The notes under the pieces were generated by a model, which was not told the DNA's origin, did not search any database, and worked only from the letters and a program-made list of their open reading frames with translations. Of a stretch of 64,000 bases of DNA, positions 30,251 to 40,996 are shown one piece after another; positions within the stretch are counted from its first letter, which is position 1; each line of letters starts with the position of its first letter. Source of the stretch: Rosenbergiella australiborealis (GTDB lineage Bacteria; Pseudomonadota; Gammaproteobacteria; Enterobacterales; Enterobacteriaceae); the NCBI RefSeq assembly GCF_018494035.1, contig NZ_JABBFO010000001.1, forward strand, positions 62,001-126,000, in the 5' to 3' direction. Position numbers and translations under genes: made by a program.

Positions 30251-30671
30251 AAATCTTCCTTGAAATGTAGAGTGGTATTATTCATTCGCTACATGATTAT
30301 TTTTATATTATTGAATGAGCGATGGTGATAGTAGAGTGTTTGTTTTCTTTTAAACGAGAGATAAACGAAGAGAAATTGTCTTATTATTTTTTAAATTTCA
30401 ATGATCGTAATTAATATTTTTAATGATTATCAATTATTGAGTTTTAATAATATAATTTTATGGTAATAACCGGATGGGAAATGAATGATTAATGAATCTA
30501 ACTATTTATTAATGGATTAATTATTTTTCTTTTTCTTATAAATTTAATATCAACTTGGCAGTTTTGCCTACACTTCGTCTTTTATCAAGAAACGTGCATT
30601 TTCCTCGATGCGGCCATCAGTTAAATTTGCTTTTGTTCTTTTCTAGGCGTAATATTGAGCTGTTTTTCGGA
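30251..30671 (-). promoter_or_regulatory. arnB upstream region with a PhoP-box-like direct repeat
   Basis: A 421-bp gene-free A+T-rich gap. On the minus strand, CGTTTA-N5-CGTTTA (plus-strand 30351-30367) matches the PhoP box pattern (T/G)GTTTA-N5-(T/G)GTTTA except for C at the first base of both half-sites. A TACTAT hexamer at 30328-30333 follows the proximal half-site by 17 bp, so that half-site would sit at -35. PhoP is known to activate arn operons directly in Yersinia; control here is inferred. A Fur-like AATGATTATCAATTATT (30421-30437) is also present. No coding sequence of note was seen in the rest. Confidence 0.5.
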
Positions 30672-30748
<77 letters not shown>

Positions 30749-30854
30749 TTTTCTTAGTTTTTTTTCCAAATCGACGTCGCATTGCAACGGGTTTTAGAAA
30801 AATGTCTATCGAAAATGGCTCCTGTCTTTGACAGGCCCATACAGGATTCTGATT

Positions 30855-30880
30855 AAAACCCCGATTTTTCGGGGTTTTTT
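30855..30880 (+). terminator. hairpin between tRNA-fMet and rimP
   Basis: AAAACCCCGA-TTTT-TCGGGGTTTTTT, a canonical intrinsic terminator before rimP. In E. coli, terminators here are read through in part to supply the nusA operon. Confidence 0.85.
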
Positions 30881-30941
30881 ATTATCAGAAAAGCGTTGTT
30901 ATACTGGGCGTTAGCCCTTTTTTTATGTCTTGGGGGTGGCT

Positions 30942-31394
30942 TTGTCCACGTTAGAACAAAAATTAACAGAGTTGATTACAGCACCAGTTGAAGCACTGGG
31001 TTATGAATTGGTCGGTATAGAGTTTGTGCGGGCTCGCACCTCTACGCTTCGTATCTATATTGATAGCGAAAATGGTATCAATGTTGATGACTGTGCCGAT
31101 GTCAGTCATCAAGTGAGTGCTGTCATGGATGTTGAAGATCCGATTACTGTGGCTTATCACCTTGAAGTGTCTTCCCCAGGGCTGGATCGACCCTTATTTA
31201 CCGCAGCGCATTACGAACGTTTTACTGGCCAAGATGTCAGTGTGGTATTACGTATCGCTGTACAAAATCGTCGCAAATGGCAAGGCACTATCAAATCTAT
31301 TGAAGGTGAGATGGTCACATTGTCTGTTGATGGCAAAGACGAAGTGTTTGCACTGAGCAATATTCAGAAAGCAAACATTATCCCCCGTTTTTAA
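30942..31394 (+). CDS. rimP: ribosome maturation factor RimP
   Basis: 150 aa from a TTG start at 30942 ([27 protein letters not shown]), preceded by a GGGGGTGG-rich ribosome site; in-frame GTG and TTG codons 6 and 12 bases upstream are possible. The equivalent E. coli protein also begins MSTLEQKL. N-terminal alpha/beta domain with [23 protein letters not shown], then an SH3-like C-terminal domain ending [10 protein letters not shown]. Needed for 30S maturation. First protein gene of the rimP-nusA-infB operon. Confidence 0.95.
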   Translation: MSTLEQKLTELITAPVEALGYELVGIEFVRARTSTLRIYIDSENGINVDDCADVSHQVSAVMDVEDPITVAYHLEVSSPGLDRPLFTAAHYERFTGQDVSVVLRIAVQNRRKWQGTIKSIEGEMVTLSVDGKDEVFALSNIQKANIIPRF

Positions 31395-31418
31395 ACGTTC
31401 TGATTGAGGCTAACCAGG

Positions 31419-32903
31419 ATGAATAAAGAAATTTTAGCGGTTGTAGAAGCCGTTTCAAATGAAAAAGCCCTGCCGCGTGAGAAAATTTTTGAAGCGTTAG
31501 AAAGCGCGTTGGCGACGGCAACTAAGAAGAAGTATGAGCAAGAAATTGAAGTTCGCGTCGAGATTGATCGTAAAAGCGGTGACTTTGATACCTTCCGTCG
31601 TTGGGTGATTGTTGATGAAGTCACGATGCCAACGCGCGAAATTACGCTTGATGCGGCACGTTTTGAAGATGAAAGCCTGCAGCTTGGTGAATATGTCGAA
31701 GACCAAATTGAATCGGTAACTTTTGACCGCATCACTACACAAACGGCGAAACAAGTTATTGTTCAAAAAGTCCGTGAAGCGGAGCGTGCATTAGTTGTTG
31801 ACCAATTTCGTGAGCAACAAGGTGAAATTATCACCTCGATTGTCAAGAAAGTGAATCGCGATAATATTATCCTTGATTTGGGTAATAATGCAGAAGCGGT
31901 GATCTTACGTGAAGATATGCTGCCACGTGAAAACTTCCGTGCTGGCGATAGAATCCGCGGTGTATTATATGCGGTACGTCCAGAAGCACGTGGTGCCCAG
32001 CTGTTTGTTACTCGCTCTAAACCAGAAATGTTGGTTGAATTGTTCCGCATTGAAGTACCTGAAATTGGTGAAGAAGTCATCGAAATTAAAGGTGCTGCAC
32101 GTGATCCGGGATCTCGGGCGAAAATTGCAGTAAAAACCAATGACAAGCGTATTGATCCAGTTGGCGCTTGTGTAGGGATGCGCGGTGCACGTGTACAAGC
32201 CGTTTCAAGTGAATTAGGCGGTGAGCGTATTGATATCGTACTGTGGGATGATAACCCAGCGCAGTTCGTCATCAATGCAATGGCGCCAGCGGATGTCTCG
32301 TCAATTGTCGTTGATGAAGATAACCACACTATGGATATCGCGGTTGAAGCCAGTACATTAGCTCAGGCTATTGGACGTAACGGCCAAAACGTTCGTCTCG
32401 CCTCTCAACTGAGTGGTTGGGATCTGAACGTGATGACGGTTGAAGATTTACAAGCTAAGCACCAAGCGGAAGCGCATGCCGCAATCGCAACTTTCACCAA
32501 ATATCTTGATATTGATGAAGAGTTTGCCACCGTGCTAGTAGAAGAAGGGTTCTCTTCTCTCGAGGAGTTAGCTTATATTCCAGTTGATGAATTACTGGAC
32601 ATTGATGGCCTTGATGAAGAGATGGTAGAAGCTTTGCGTGAACGCGCTAAGAATGCGTTGACCACCTTAGCCCAAGATACAGCTGCTGGAGCCATTAAAC
32701 CTCCTGCAGAAGACCTGTTAAACTTAGAAGGAATGACTCCTGAGTTAGCTGGACGCTTGGCCGCTATTGGTGTTTCCACCCTGGAAGATCTTGCGGAGCA
32801 AGGTGTTGACGATCTCGCAGATATTGAACAACTGGATGAAGGAAAAGCCGGTACGCTGATTATGGCGGCTCGTAATATCTGCTGGTTTGGCGACGACGCA
32901 TAA
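31419..32903 (+). CDS. nusA: transcription termination/antitermination factor NusA
   Basis: 494 aa from the ATG at 31419 ([21 protein letters not shown]); a TTG 15 bp upstream is less likely. Order: N-terminal RNA polymerase-binding domain, S1 domain (about 135-200), KH1 and KH2 ([54 protein letters not shown]), then two acidic C-terminal repeats ([20 protein letters not shown] and [19 protein letters not shown]). Modulates pausing, rho-dependent and lambda-type antitermination. Confidence 0.98.
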   Translation: MNKEILAVVEAVSNEKALPREKIFEALESALATATKKKYEQEIEVRVEIDRKSGDFDTFRRWVIVDEVTMPTREITLDAARFEDESLQLGEYVEDQIESVTFDRITTQTAKQVIVQKVREAERALVVDQFREQQGEIITSIVKKVNRDNIILDLGNNAEAVILREDMLPRENFRAGDRIRGVLYAVRPEARGAQLFVTRSKPEMLVELFRIEVPEIGEEVIEIKGAARDPGSRAKIAVKTNDKRIDPVGACVGMRGARVQAVSSELGGERIDIVLWDDNPAQFVINAMAPADVSSIVVDEDNHTMDIAVEASTLAQAIGRNGQNVRLASQLSGWDLNVMTVEDLQAKHQAEAHAAIATFTKYLDIDEEFATVLVEEGFSSLEELAYIPVDELLDIDGLDEEMVEALRERAKNALTTLAQDTAAGAIKPPAEDLLNLEGMTPELAGRLAAIGVSTLEDLAEQGVDDLADIEQLDEGKAGTLIMAARNICWFGDDA

Positions 32904-32921
32904 CACACAGGAAGGAAAAGC

Positions 32922-35594
32922 ATGACTGACGTAACAGTAAAAGCGCTAGCAACACAACTGAATACTCCGGTCGATCGCTTAGTTCAGCAATTGGCTGATG
33001 CGGGTATTCGTAAATCGGATAATGATTCTGTGACGCAAGAAGAACAAGACACCTTGCGTACTCATCAGAAAAATACAGCGTCAAGTAAATTGACGCTACA
33101 ACGTAAAACCCGTAGTACGCTTAACGTCCCGAGTACCGGTGGGAAAAGCAAATCGGTACAAATTGAAGTCCGCAAAAAACGTACTTATGTGAAAGAAGAT
33201 GCCGAGGCTGAGCGTAAGGCTCAAGCGGAAGCACAGGCACAACGTGAAGCGGAAGAAAAGGCTAAGCAAGCAGCTGAAGAAGCCAAAAAAGCAGCTGAAG
33301 AAGCGAAGCGTCAAGCGGAAGAAAAGGCTAAACGTGAGGCGGAAGAAACCGCTAAACGTCAGGCGGTGGAATCAAATAAAGTGACCCAACAGAATCAAAC
33401 TATGAATAAAGACGCACAGTCAGAAAAAGCACGTCGCGAAGCTGAAAATGCTGAGCTAAAACGCAAAGCGGAAGAAGAAGCCCGTCGTAAAATTGAAGCG
33501 GAAGCACAACGTGTTGCCGAAGAAGCTCGTCGCCTTGCTGAAGAAAAAGGCGAAGAGTGGGAAAAGGCAAGTCAGAAGACTGAAGAGGATACTGACTATC
33601 ACGTCACCACTTCACAGCATGCACGTCAAGCTGAAGACGAAAATGACCGCGAAGTTGAAGGCGGCCGTAGCCGTACCCGTACAGCGAAGGCACCTCGCGC
33701 GAAGAAAGGTAATAAACACTCTGAAGCCAAAACTGACCGCGAAGAAGCGCGTGCAGCTGGCCGTGGTGGTAAAGGTAAACAACGGGGTAAAAGTTCACTT
33801 CAGCAAGGTTTTAACAAACCTGCTCAAGTCGTTAACCGTGATGTGCAAATTGGTGAAACTATCACCGTTGCTGAACTGGCTAACAAAATGGCCGTTAAAG
33901 GTTCACAAGTTATCAAGGCGATGATGAAAATGGGCGCAATGGCGACCATTAACCAAGTTATCGACCAAGAAACTGCACAACTCGTTGCGGAAGAAATGGG
34001 TCATAAAGTGATCTTACGCCGTGAAAATGAGCTTGAAGAAGCGGTAATGAGCGACCGTGATACGGGGACTACTGCAGAGTTAGAACCTCGTGCTCCAGTT
34101 GTGACGATCATGGGTCACGTTGACCACGGTAAAACTTCATTACTGGACTACATTCGTTCAACGCGTGTTGCCTCAGGTGAAGCAGGCGGGATTACTCAGC
34201 ACATCGGTGCTTACCACGTTGAAACTGATAACGGTATGGTCACGTTCTTAGATACTCCAGGACACGCCGCGTTTACCGCAATGCGTGCACGGGGCGCACA
34301 AGCGACCGATATCGTTATCCTTGTTGTTGCGGCTGACGATGGCGTAATGCCACAAACTATTGAAGCCGTTCAGCATGCGAAAGCGGCTGGTGTGCCGGTT
34401 ATCGTTGCAGTAAACAAATGTGATAAGCCTGAAGCTGATCCGGATCGTGTTAAAAACGAACTGACTCAGTTCGGTATCGTGCCGGAAGAGTGGGGCGGTG
34501 AGAACATGTTCGTTAATGTCTCAGCGAAAGCAGGTACAGGGATTGACGATTTACTGCAAGCAATTCTGTTACAAGCCGAAGTATTAGAACTGACGGCTAA
34601 CCGTAATGGTATGGCAAGCGGTGTAGTCATCGAATCCTTCCTAGACAAAGGTCGTGGCCCGGTTGCTACTGTCCTTGTCCGTGCAGGAACGTTAAACAAA
34701 GGCGATATCGTTCTTTGTGGTTTTGAATACGGTCGCGTCCGTGCGATGCGCGATGAATTAGGTCGTGAAGTGCTGACTGCAGGTCCATCTATTCCAGTCG
34801 AAATCCTTGGGATGTCGGGTGTGCCGGCTGCAGGGGATGAAGCGACTGTTGTTCGTGACGAGAAGAAAGCGCGTGAAGTTGCCCTGTATCGCCAAGGTAA
34901 ATTCCGTGAAGTTAAGCTTGCGCGTCAGCAGAAGTCTAAGCTGGAAAACATGTTTGCTAACATGACCGAAGGGGATGTTTCTGAATTAAACATCGTCCTG
35001 AAAGCGGACGTTCAAGGTTCTGTCGAAGCGATTAGCGATTCATTACTGAAACTCTCTACGGATGAAGTTAAAGTGAAAATCGTTGGTTCAGGTGTAGGTG
35101 GAATCACCGAGACTGATGCAACCTTAGCGGCAGCCTCTAATGCAATTCTGGTCGGATTTAACGTTCGTGCGGATGCCTCAGCACGCCGTGTGATTGATAC
35201 CGAAAGCTTAGATCTTCGTTACTACTCCGTCATCTATAACTTGATTGATGAAGTTAAAGCGGCGATGAGTGGTATGTTAGCTCCAGAATACAAACAGCAA
35301 ATCATTGGCTTGGCACAAGTTCGTGATGTCTTTAAATCGCCGAAGTTTGGTGCGATTGCTGGCTGTATGGTAACTGAAGGGATCATCAAGCGTCACAATC
35401 CAATCCGTGTGCTACGTGATAACATCGTTATCTACGAAGGTGAGCTCGAATCATTACGCCGCTTTAAAGATGACGTCAATGAAGTGCGTAACGGTATGGA
35501 ATGTGGTGTCGGCGTTAAGAACTATAACGATGTTCGCGCGGGTGACCAAATCGAAGTCTTTGAAATCATTGAAATCAAACGTACTATCGATTAA
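32922..35594 (+). CDS. infB: translation initiation factor IF-2
   Basis: 890 aa, same length as E. coli IF2-alpha. N-terminal IF2_N domain, then a highly charged Ala/Glu/Lys/Arg-rich helical linker (about 80-230). GTPase: G1 [10 protein letters not shown]3 DTPGHAAF, G4 NKCD (E. coli NKID), then domains II-IV ending [11 protein letters not shown]. An in-frame GTG at 33381 (residue 154, [20 protein letters not shown]) corresponds to the E. coli IF2-beta start, so two isoforms are likely. 18 bp after nusA. Confidence 0.98.
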   Translation: MTDVTVKALATQLNTPVDRLVQQLADAGIRKSDNDSVTQEEQDTLRTHQKNTASSKLTLQRKTRSTLNVPSTGGKSKSVQIEVRKKRTYVKEDAEAERKAQAEAQAQREAEEKAKQAAEEAKKAAEEAKRQAEEKAKREAEETAKRQAVESNKVTQQNQTMNKDAQSEKARREAENAELKRKAEEEARRKIEAEAQRVAEEARRLAEEKGEEWEKASQKTEEDTDYHVTTSQHARQAEDENDREVEGGRSRTRTAKAPRAKKGNKHSEAKTDREEARAAGRGGKGKQRGKSSLQQGFNKPAQVVNRDVQIGETITVAELANKMAVKGSQVIKAMMKMGAMATINQVIDQETAQLVAEEMGHKVILRRENELEEAVMSDRDTGTTAELEPRAPVVTIMGHVDHGKTSLLDYIRSTRVASGEAGGITQHIGAYHVETDNGMVTFLDTPGHAAFTAMRARGAQATDIVILVVAADDGVMPQTIEAVQHAKAAGVPVIVAVNKCDKPEADPDRVKNELTQFGIVPEEWGGENMFVNVSAKAGTGIDDLLQAILLQAEVLELTANRNGMASGVVIESFLDKGRGPVATVLVRAGTLNKGDIVLCGFEYGRVRAMRDELGREVLTAGPSIPVEILGMSGVPAAGDEATVVRDEKKAREVALYRQGKFREVKLARQQKSKLENMFANMTEGDVSELNIVLKADVQGSVEAISDSLLKLSTDEVKVKIVGSGVGGITETDATLAAASNAILVGFNVRADASARRVIDTESLDLRYYSVIYNLIDEVKAAMSGMLAPEYKQQIIGLAQVRDVFKSPKFGAIAGCMVTEGIIKRHNPIRVLRDNIVIYEGELESLRRFKDDVNEVRNGMECGVGVKNYNDVRAGDQIEVFEIIEIKRTID

Positions 35595-35616
35595 TTGTTA
35601 GCTATGCTGGCAGTAT

Positions 35617-35639
35617 TTGGGAGGCCTTTGGCCTCCCGA
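35617..35639 (+). terminator. hairpin between infB and rbfA
   Basis: GGGAGGCC-TTT-GGCCTCCC stem with no T tract afterwards, so more likely an RNA processing or attenuation element than a full terminator. rbfA follows 44 bp later. Confidence 0.5.
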
Positions 35640-35660
35640 ATTGTTTGAGAGGAAGACAAA

Positions 35661-36065
35661 ATGGCAAAAGAATTTGGACGCTCGCAACGCGTCGCTCAAG
35701 AATTACAAAAAGAATTAGCGCTGATTATTCAACGTGAAATCAAAGATCCCCGTGTTGGGATGATGGTTACCGTTTCAGGTGTTGAGGTTTCTCGTGACCT
35801 CGCCTACGCAAAAGTGTTTGTGACATTTTTAAACGATAAAGATGAAGATGCCGTGAAGCAAGGCGTGAAAGCGCTTCAAGATGCGTCTGGTTTTATTCGC
35901 ACTTTACTGGGTAAAGCGATGCGTCTGCGTATCGTACCTGAGCTAACTTTCTTTTATGACAACTCCTTAGTTGAGGGGATGCGCATGTCGAACCTCGTCA
36001 CGAGTGTCGTAAACAAAGATAATGAACGTCATGTAAAGGATGAGAGCGAGGATAAGGAGGACTAA
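35661..36065 (+). CDS. rbfA: 30S ribosome-binding factor RbfA
   Basis: 134 aa KH-type cold-shock ribosome maturation factor. N-terminal [54 protein letters not shown] core with [24 protein letters not shown]. Acidic C-terminal tail ([14 protein letters not shown]). Its TAA overlaps the truB ATG as TAATG. Confidence 0.97.
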   Translation: MAKEFGRSQRVAQELQKELALIIQREIKDPRVGMMVTVSGVEVSRDLAYAKVFVTFLNDKDEDAVKQGVKALQDASGFIRTLLGKAMRLRIVPELTFFYDNSLVEGMRMSNLVTSVVNKDNERHVKDESEDKED

Positions 36066-37009
36066 TGGGTCGTCCACGTCGTCGCGGTCGCGATATCCAC
36101 GGTGTGCTATTGCTGGATAAACCACAAGGCATGTCGTCGAACGATGTCCTACAAAAAGTTAAGCGGCTCTACAATGCCAATAAAGCGGGGCATACCGGAG
36201 CGTTAGATCCTTTGGCTACGGGTATGCTGCCAATCTGCCTCGGTGAAGCAACGAAGTTTTCACAATATTTGCTCGATGCAGATAAGCGATATCGGGTGAT
36301 TGCGCGCTTAGGGCAACGCACGGATACGTCAGATGCAGACGGGAATATTGTCGAAGAGCGGCCAATTCAGTTTAGCCAAGCACAACTCGACCAAGCATTG
36401 GCACATTTTCGGGGAGATACAGAGCAAGTCCCGACCATGTTTTCTGCGCTAAAATATCAAGGCCGTCCGCTCTATGAATACGCGCGGCAAGGCATTACTG
36501 TGCCACGTGAAGCCCGACCTATTACTGTGTATGAGCTACTGTTCATTCGGTGGGAAGGTGAAGAGTTAGAGCTTGAAATCCATTGCTCGAAAGGGACCTA
36601 CATTCGTACCATCATTGACGACCTTGGTGAGCGGTTAGGCTGTGGGGCACATGTAAGCATGTTGCGTCGTTTACAGGTTGACCGTTATCCGGCCGAAAAA
36701 ATGGTGACCTTGGCACAACTCCAACAATGGGTTGCTGAGGCGGAATCTGCAGGTACTTCGGCTGCCACGCAGCTGGATCCATTACTATTACCTATGGATA
36801 CTCCGGCTGCCGCTTACCCTATGGTCCACCTACCGCAAGTCAGCAGTCACTGGTTCAAACTAGGTCAAGCTGTACAAGTCGCTGGTGCGCCTATCGAGGG
36901 TTTAGTGCGTGTTTTTGAGACTGAGAGTGAAAAGTTTTTAGGGATGGCACAAATTGATGATCAAGGTCGTGTTGCACCAAAACGCTTGGTCGTTGAATTT
37001 CCTCTCTGA
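36065..37009 (+). CDS. truB: tRNA pseudouridine-55 synthase TruB
   Basis: 314 aa. Makes pseudouridine 55 in the T loop of tRNAs. The catalytic Asp lies in [32 protein letters not shown] (about residue 48). Also [13 protein letters not shown], the [22 protein letters not shown] thumb region and [15 protein letters not shown], with a C-terminal PUA-like segment. Overlaps the rbfA stop (TAATG). Confidence 0.97.
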   Translation: MGRPRRRGRDIHGVLLLDKPQGMSSNDVLQKVKRLYNANKAGHTGALDPLATGMLPICLGEATKFSQYLLDADKRYRVIARLGQRTDTSDADGNIVEERPIQFSQAQLDQALAHFRGDTEQVPTMFSALKYQGRPLYEYARQGITVPREARPITVYELLFIRWEGEELELEIHCSKGTYIRTIIDDLGERLGCGAHVSMLRRLQVDRYPAEKMVTLAQLQQWVAEAESAGTSAATQLDPLLLPMDTPAAAYPMVHLPQVSSHWFKLGQAVQVAGAPIEGLVRVFETESEKFLGMAQIDDQGRVAPKRLVVEFPL

Positions 37010-37115
37010 GTCATTTGCACTCTTGTCTAGCGCAGAGTAGAATGGCTGCGCTAAAAGTGAGTCGCTGAATTAGAGATCGGCGGCTCGAATTCATTTAATT
37101 TATTTGGAGTATATT

Positions 37116-37385
37116 ATGTCTCTAAGCGTAGAAGCTAAAGCTGAGATCGTTGCTAAATATGGTCGTGATGCTAACGACAGTGGTTCAACTGAAGTTCAAG
37201 TTGCTCTGTTAACCGCGCAAATCACTCACCTGCAAGGTCACTTTTCTGAGCACAAGAAAGATCACCACAGCCGTCGTGGTCTGCTGCGTATGGTTTCACA
37301 ACGTCGTAAGCTACTGGATTACCTGAAGCGTAAAGATGTTAAGCGTTACACTGACCTGATCGCAAGCCTAGGTCTGCGTCGCTAA
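37116..37385 (+). CDS. rpsO: 30S ribosomal protein S15
   Basis: 89 aa from the ATG at 37116 ([18 protein letters not shown]) with GGAG eight bases upstream; an in-frame TTG 12 bp earlier is part of that leader. Conserved [48 protein letters not shown]. Binds 16S rRNA early and, in E. coli, represses its own translation through a pseudoknot. Shares the classic rpsO-pnp arrangement. Confidence 0.98.
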   Translation: MSLSVEAKAEIVAKYGRDANDSGSTEVQVALLTAQITHLQGHFSEHKKDHHSRRGLLRMVSQRRKLLDYLKRKDVKRYTDLIASLGLRR

Positions 37386-37466
37386 GTTAAAAATCTTTAC
37401 GCGAAACTGCCTTGTATTTATACAAAATGCAGAATCAATGTTAAGATTAGAACGCACAAGATGTGT

Positions 37467-37492
37467 AAGGGGCCTTCAAGGCCCCTTTTTTT
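37467..37492 (+). terminator. intrinsic terminator after rpsO
   Basis: AAGGGGCCTT-C-AAGGCCCCTTTTTTT, a strong G+C stem followed by a T run, in the position of the rpsO t1 terminator of E. coli. Confidence 0.9.
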
Positions 37493-37568
37493 GAATACTC
37501 GTTGTCCATTTTGTAACGAGCGTTACAGTGTTATACTGTTATTGAGTGAAAAAAAGTTGCACGATTCG

Positions 37569-37620
37569 CGCGGCTAATGATAGGGCTTAACATGAATAAT
37601 GAACCTTACCATTAGTCGCG
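37569..37620 (+). promoter_or_regulatory. pnp leader stem (RNase III/PNPase autoregulation-type hairpin)
   Basis: CGCGGCTAATG (37569-37579) pairs with CATTAGTCGCG (37610-37620) with one G-T wobble, and the stem extends inward through TAGG/CCTTA. It lies 65-117 bp upstream of pnp, where E. coli has the hairpin cut by RNase III that allows PNPase to autoregulate. Function is inferred by position and structure. Confidence 0.7.
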
Positions 37621-37684
37621 AGGATGCAAACCACTCTAATAACCACTAATAATTGCTTTACTCTCCTCGATAAAGGAAAAGATT

Positions 37685-39823
37685 TTGCTTAATCCGACAA
37701 TCCAAAAATTCCAATACGGTCAACATACCGTTACCATCGAAACCGGTATGATGGCTCGTCAAGCCACCGCCGCAGTGATGGTCAGCATGGACGATACCTG
37801 TGTATTTGTTACTGTTGTAGGCCAGAAAAAAGCGAAAGCAGGCCAAGACTTTTTCCCTTTAACAGTTAACTACCAAGAGCGTACTTACGCCGCAGGCCGT
37901 ATTCCAGGCAGCTTCTTCCGTCGTGAAGGCCGTCCAAGTGAAGGCGAGACATTAATTGCTCGTCTTATCGACCGTCCGGTACGTCCATTATTTCCAGAAG
38001 GCTTCGTTAACGAAGTACAGGTTATTGCGACGGTTGTTTCCGTTAACCCACAAGTACACCCTGACATCGTTGCGATGATCGGTGCTTCAGCAGCGCTGTC
38101 GCTGTCAGGTATCCCATTTAACGGTCCTATTGGTGCTGCACGCGTTGGTTATATCAACGATCAATATGTTTTAAACCCAACGGCTGACGAGCTGGCGACC
38201 AGCCGCTTAGATTTAGTGGTAGCGGGTACTGAAAACGCAGTATTGATGGTTGAATCTGAAGCTGAAGTTCTGTCAGAAGACCAAATGCTAGGTGCAGTGG
38301 TCTTCGGTCACGATCAACAACAAGTTGTTATTGAGAACATCAAGCAACTGGTTGAGAAAGCGGGCAAACCACGTTGGGATTGGCAGCCAGAAGCTGTTAA
38401 CGAAAGCCTTAACAGTCGTATCGTAGCACTGGCAGAAAGTCGTTTAAGCGAAGCTTACCGTATTACTGAAAAACAACAGCGTTATGCTCAAGTTGACGTT
38501 ATTAAAAGCGAAACAACCGCGACTTTATTAGCAGAAGATGAAAGCCTAGACGAAGGTGAAATCAGCGATATTCTGCACGCGATTGAGAAAAACGTAGTAC
38601 GTAGCCGTGTCTTGAACGGTGAACCGCGTATCGATGGTCGTGAGAAGGACATGGTTCGTGGCCTCGATGTCCGTACCGGTGTTCTACCGCGTACCCACGG
38701 TTCAGCGCTGTTTACGCGTGGTGAAACTCAAGCGTTAGTGACTGCAACATTAGGTACAGCCCGTGATGCACAGAGTCTTGATGAGTTGATGGGTGAAAAA
38801 TCCGATGCGTTCTTGTTCCACTATAACTTTCCTCCATACTCAGTGGGCGAAACCGGGATGGTTGGTTCACCTAAGCGTCGTGAAATCGGTCATGGCCGTT
38901 TAGCGAAACGCGGTGTATTAGCAGTAATGCCTAAGCAAGATGAATTCCCGTACACTGTGCGTGTTGTATCTGAAATCACAGAGTCTAACGGTTCTTCTTC
39001 TATGGCTTCTGTATGTGGTGCTTCGTTAGCGCTGATGGATGCAGGGGTACCGATTAAAGCAGCGGTAGCCGGTATTGCTATGGGTCTTGTGAAAGAAGAT
39101 GAGCGTTTCGTCGTGCTGTCTGACATCTTAGGTGATGAAGACCACCTGGGCGATATGGACTTTAAAGTTGCGGGAAGCCGTGAAGGTATCACTGCACTGC
39201 AAATGGATATCAAAATTGAAGGTATCACTCGCGAAATCATGCAAGCGGCCCTCAGCCAAGCGAAAGGCGCTCGTTTACATATTCTGAGTGTGATGGAAGA
39301 AGCGATCGGTACTCACCGTGGTGATATCTCAGAGTTCGCTCCACGTATCCATACCATTCGTATCAGCCCAGATAAGATTAAGGATGTCATCGGTAAAGGC
39401 GGTTCAGTGATCCGTGCACTGACTGAAGAAACCGGCACGACTATCGAAATCGAAGACGATGGTACCGTCAAAATTGCTGCTACAGATGGCGATAAAGCGA
39501 AAGAAGCTATTCGTCGTATTGAAGAAATCACTGCAGATATTGAAGTTGGCCGTATCTATCAAGGTAAAGTTACTCGTATCGTCGATTTCGGAGCATTCGT
39601 TTCAATCGGTGGCGGTAAAGAAGGTCTAGTGCATATTTCTCAAATCGCGGATAAGCGCGTAGAGAAAGTGTCAGATTACTTACAAATGGCGCAAGAAGTA
39701 CCTGTTAAAGTATTAGAAATCGACCGCCAAGGCCGTGTGCGCTTAAGCATGAAAGAAGCTGTGGAAAAACCACAGACCGAATCGAATGAAGCTACCGAAG
39801 CGCCGACCTCAGACGCAGAGTAA
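37685..39823 (+). CDS. pnp: polyribonucleotide nucleotidyltransferase (PNPase)
   Basis: 712 aa with a TTG start ([21 protein letters not shown]), as in E. coli pnp, after AAGGAAAAG. Two RNase PH-like domains (first: RRIPGSFF-type [28 protein letters not shown]; second: [38 protein letters not shown]), the active-site [20 protein letters not shown] domain [22 protein letters not shown] and a C-terminal S1 domain [33 protein letters not shown]. Phosphorolytic 3'-5' exoribonuclease of the degradosome. Confidence 0.98.
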   Translation: MLNPTIQKFQYGQHTVTIETGMMARQATAAVMVSMDDTCVFVTVVGQKKAKAGQDFFPLTVNYQERTYAAGRIPGSFFRREGRPSEGETLIARLIDRPVRPLFPEGFVNEVQVIATVVSVNPQVHPDIVAMIGASAALSLSGIPFNGPIGAARVGYINDQYVLNPTADELATSRLDLVVAGTENAVLMVESEAEVLSEDQMLGAVVFGHDQQQVVIENIKQLVEKAGKPRWDWQPEAVNESLNSRIVALAESRLSEAYRITEKQQRYAQVDVIKSETTATLLAEDESLDEGEISDILHAIEKNVVRSRVLNGEPRIDGREKDMVRGLDVRTGVLPRTHGSALFTRGETQALVTATLGTARDAQSLDELMGEKSDAFLFHYNFPPYSVGETGMVGSPKRREIGHGRLAKRGVLAVMPKQDEFPYTVRVVSEITESNGSSSMASVCGASLALMDAGVPIKAAVAGIAMGLVKEDERFVVLSDILGDEDHLGDMDFKVAGSREGITALQMDIKIEGITREIMQAALSQAKGARLHILSVMEEAIGTHRGDISEFAPRIHTIRISPDKIKDVIGKGGSVIRALTEETGTTIEIEDDGTVKIAATDGDKAKEAIRRIEEITADIEVGRIYQGKVTRIVDFGAFVSIGGGKEGLVHISQIADKRVEKVSDYLQMAQEVPVKVLEIDRQGRVRLSMKEAVEKPQTESNEATEAPTSDAE

Positions 39824-39836
39824 TCTTTATTATTTC

Positions 39837-39860
39837 TCCTGCTTCAATGATGAAGCAGGA
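39837..39860 (+). terminator. hairpin after pnp
   Basis: TCCTGCTTC-AATGAT-GAAGCAGGA followed by ATTATTTTTT, between pnp and nlpI. Confidence 0.75.
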
Positions 39861-39938
39861 ATTATTTTTTAAGGTGTCAAGCTAATGAGACACCTTAATG
39901 TTGACTGCATCCGCATGCTGGTACCTGGGAGTGGAAGA

Positions 39939-40823
39939 ATGAAGCCTTATTTACGCTGGGGTTTTATTGCGACAGCTTTGTTGCTGGCTGGATGTAGCAA
40001 CGCAAATTGGCGTAAGGATGAAGTATTAGCGGTTCCGCTACAGCCCACCTTACAACAAGAAGTGATGCTCGCACGTATGGAACAAATACTTGCCAGTCGC
40101 TCACTTACAGAAGATGAACGTGCCCAGTTGTTATATGAGCGCGGAGTGTTGTATGATAGTCTAGGTTTGAGGGCACTTGCGCGGAACGATTTTTCCCAAG
40201 CATTGTCCATAAGACCTGATATGCCCGAAGTCTTCAATTATTTAGGCATTTATTTAACGCAGGCGGGCAACTATGATGCTGCCTATGAAGCGTTTGATTC
40301 TGTACTGGAACTTGATCCAACTTACAATTATGCGCATCTTAACCGCGGCATCGCTTTTTATTACGGTGGTCGGTATAAGCTAGCGCAAGATGATCTGCTG
40401 GCGTTTTATCACGACGATCCCAATGATCCTTTTCGGAGTTTATGGCTTTACTTGGCAGAACAGAAAATCGATGCCGACAAAGCAAAAACTGCACTGCAAC
40501 AACGTTACAATGCAGCGAAGAGAGACCAATGGGGATGGAAAATTGTCGAATTCTACCTGGGAAAAATCAGCGAAAAGCAGCTGATGCAGAGCCTACAGGC
40601 AGATGCTACGGATAACACCTCGCTCGCTGAACATCTCAGTGAAACCAACTTCTATTTAGGTAAGCATTACCTAAGTCTGGGGGAGAAGGATAGCGCAGAA
40701 GCGTTATTCAAACTGACGGTCGCTAACAACGTAAATAATTTCGTTGAGCACCGATATGCATTGTTGGAGCTGGCGCTACTTGGCCAAGCACAAGACGACT
40801 TATCAGAATCTGACCAGCAATAG
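39939..40823 (+). CDS. nlpI: lipoprotein NlpI (TPR adaptor)
   Basis: 294 aa from the ATG at 39939 with GGGAGTGGAAGA upstream, matching the E. coli length; a frame starting 54 bp earlier is rejected. Lipobox LLLAGC (Cys about residue 20) marks an outer-membrane lipoprotein. TPR repeats are visible: [63 protein letters not shown] and [22 protein letters not shown]. In E. coli it scaffolds peptidoglycan endopeptidases with Prc. Confidence 0.95.
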   Translation: MKPYLRWGFIATALLLAGCSNANWRKDEVLAVPLQPTLQQEVMLARMEQILASRSLTEDERAQLLYERGVLYDSLGLRALARNDFSQALSIRPDMPEVFNYLGIYLTQAGNYDAAYEAFDSVLELDPTYNYAHLNRGIAFYYGGRYKLAQDDLLAFYHDDPNDPFRSLWLYLAEQKIDADKAKTALQQRYNAAKRDQWGWKIVEFYLGKISEKQLMQSLQADATDNTSLAEHLSETNFYLGKHYLSLGEKDSAEALFKLTVANNVNNFVEHRYALLELALLGQAQDDLSESDQQ

Positions 40824-40996
40824 CTGACAAACTTTTCACCGAGGAATTTATTTTCCATCATCGTTTACGATGAGAGTGTTTATTTGTCAAAAACTTCTAA
40901 TTTGAGCCGGTTCACACTTATCAATGAAAAGACCTGAAAGTTTTCATGACGAGTTATGTAGACTGGCCGCCGCAATCTAAGAGGCACTTGTACTAC

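Noticed and set aside
33180-33570. Repetitive DNA in infB resembling a tandem repeat locus
   Set aside because: Encodes the charged Ala/Glu/Lys/Arg-rich helical linker of IF-2, normal for the family.
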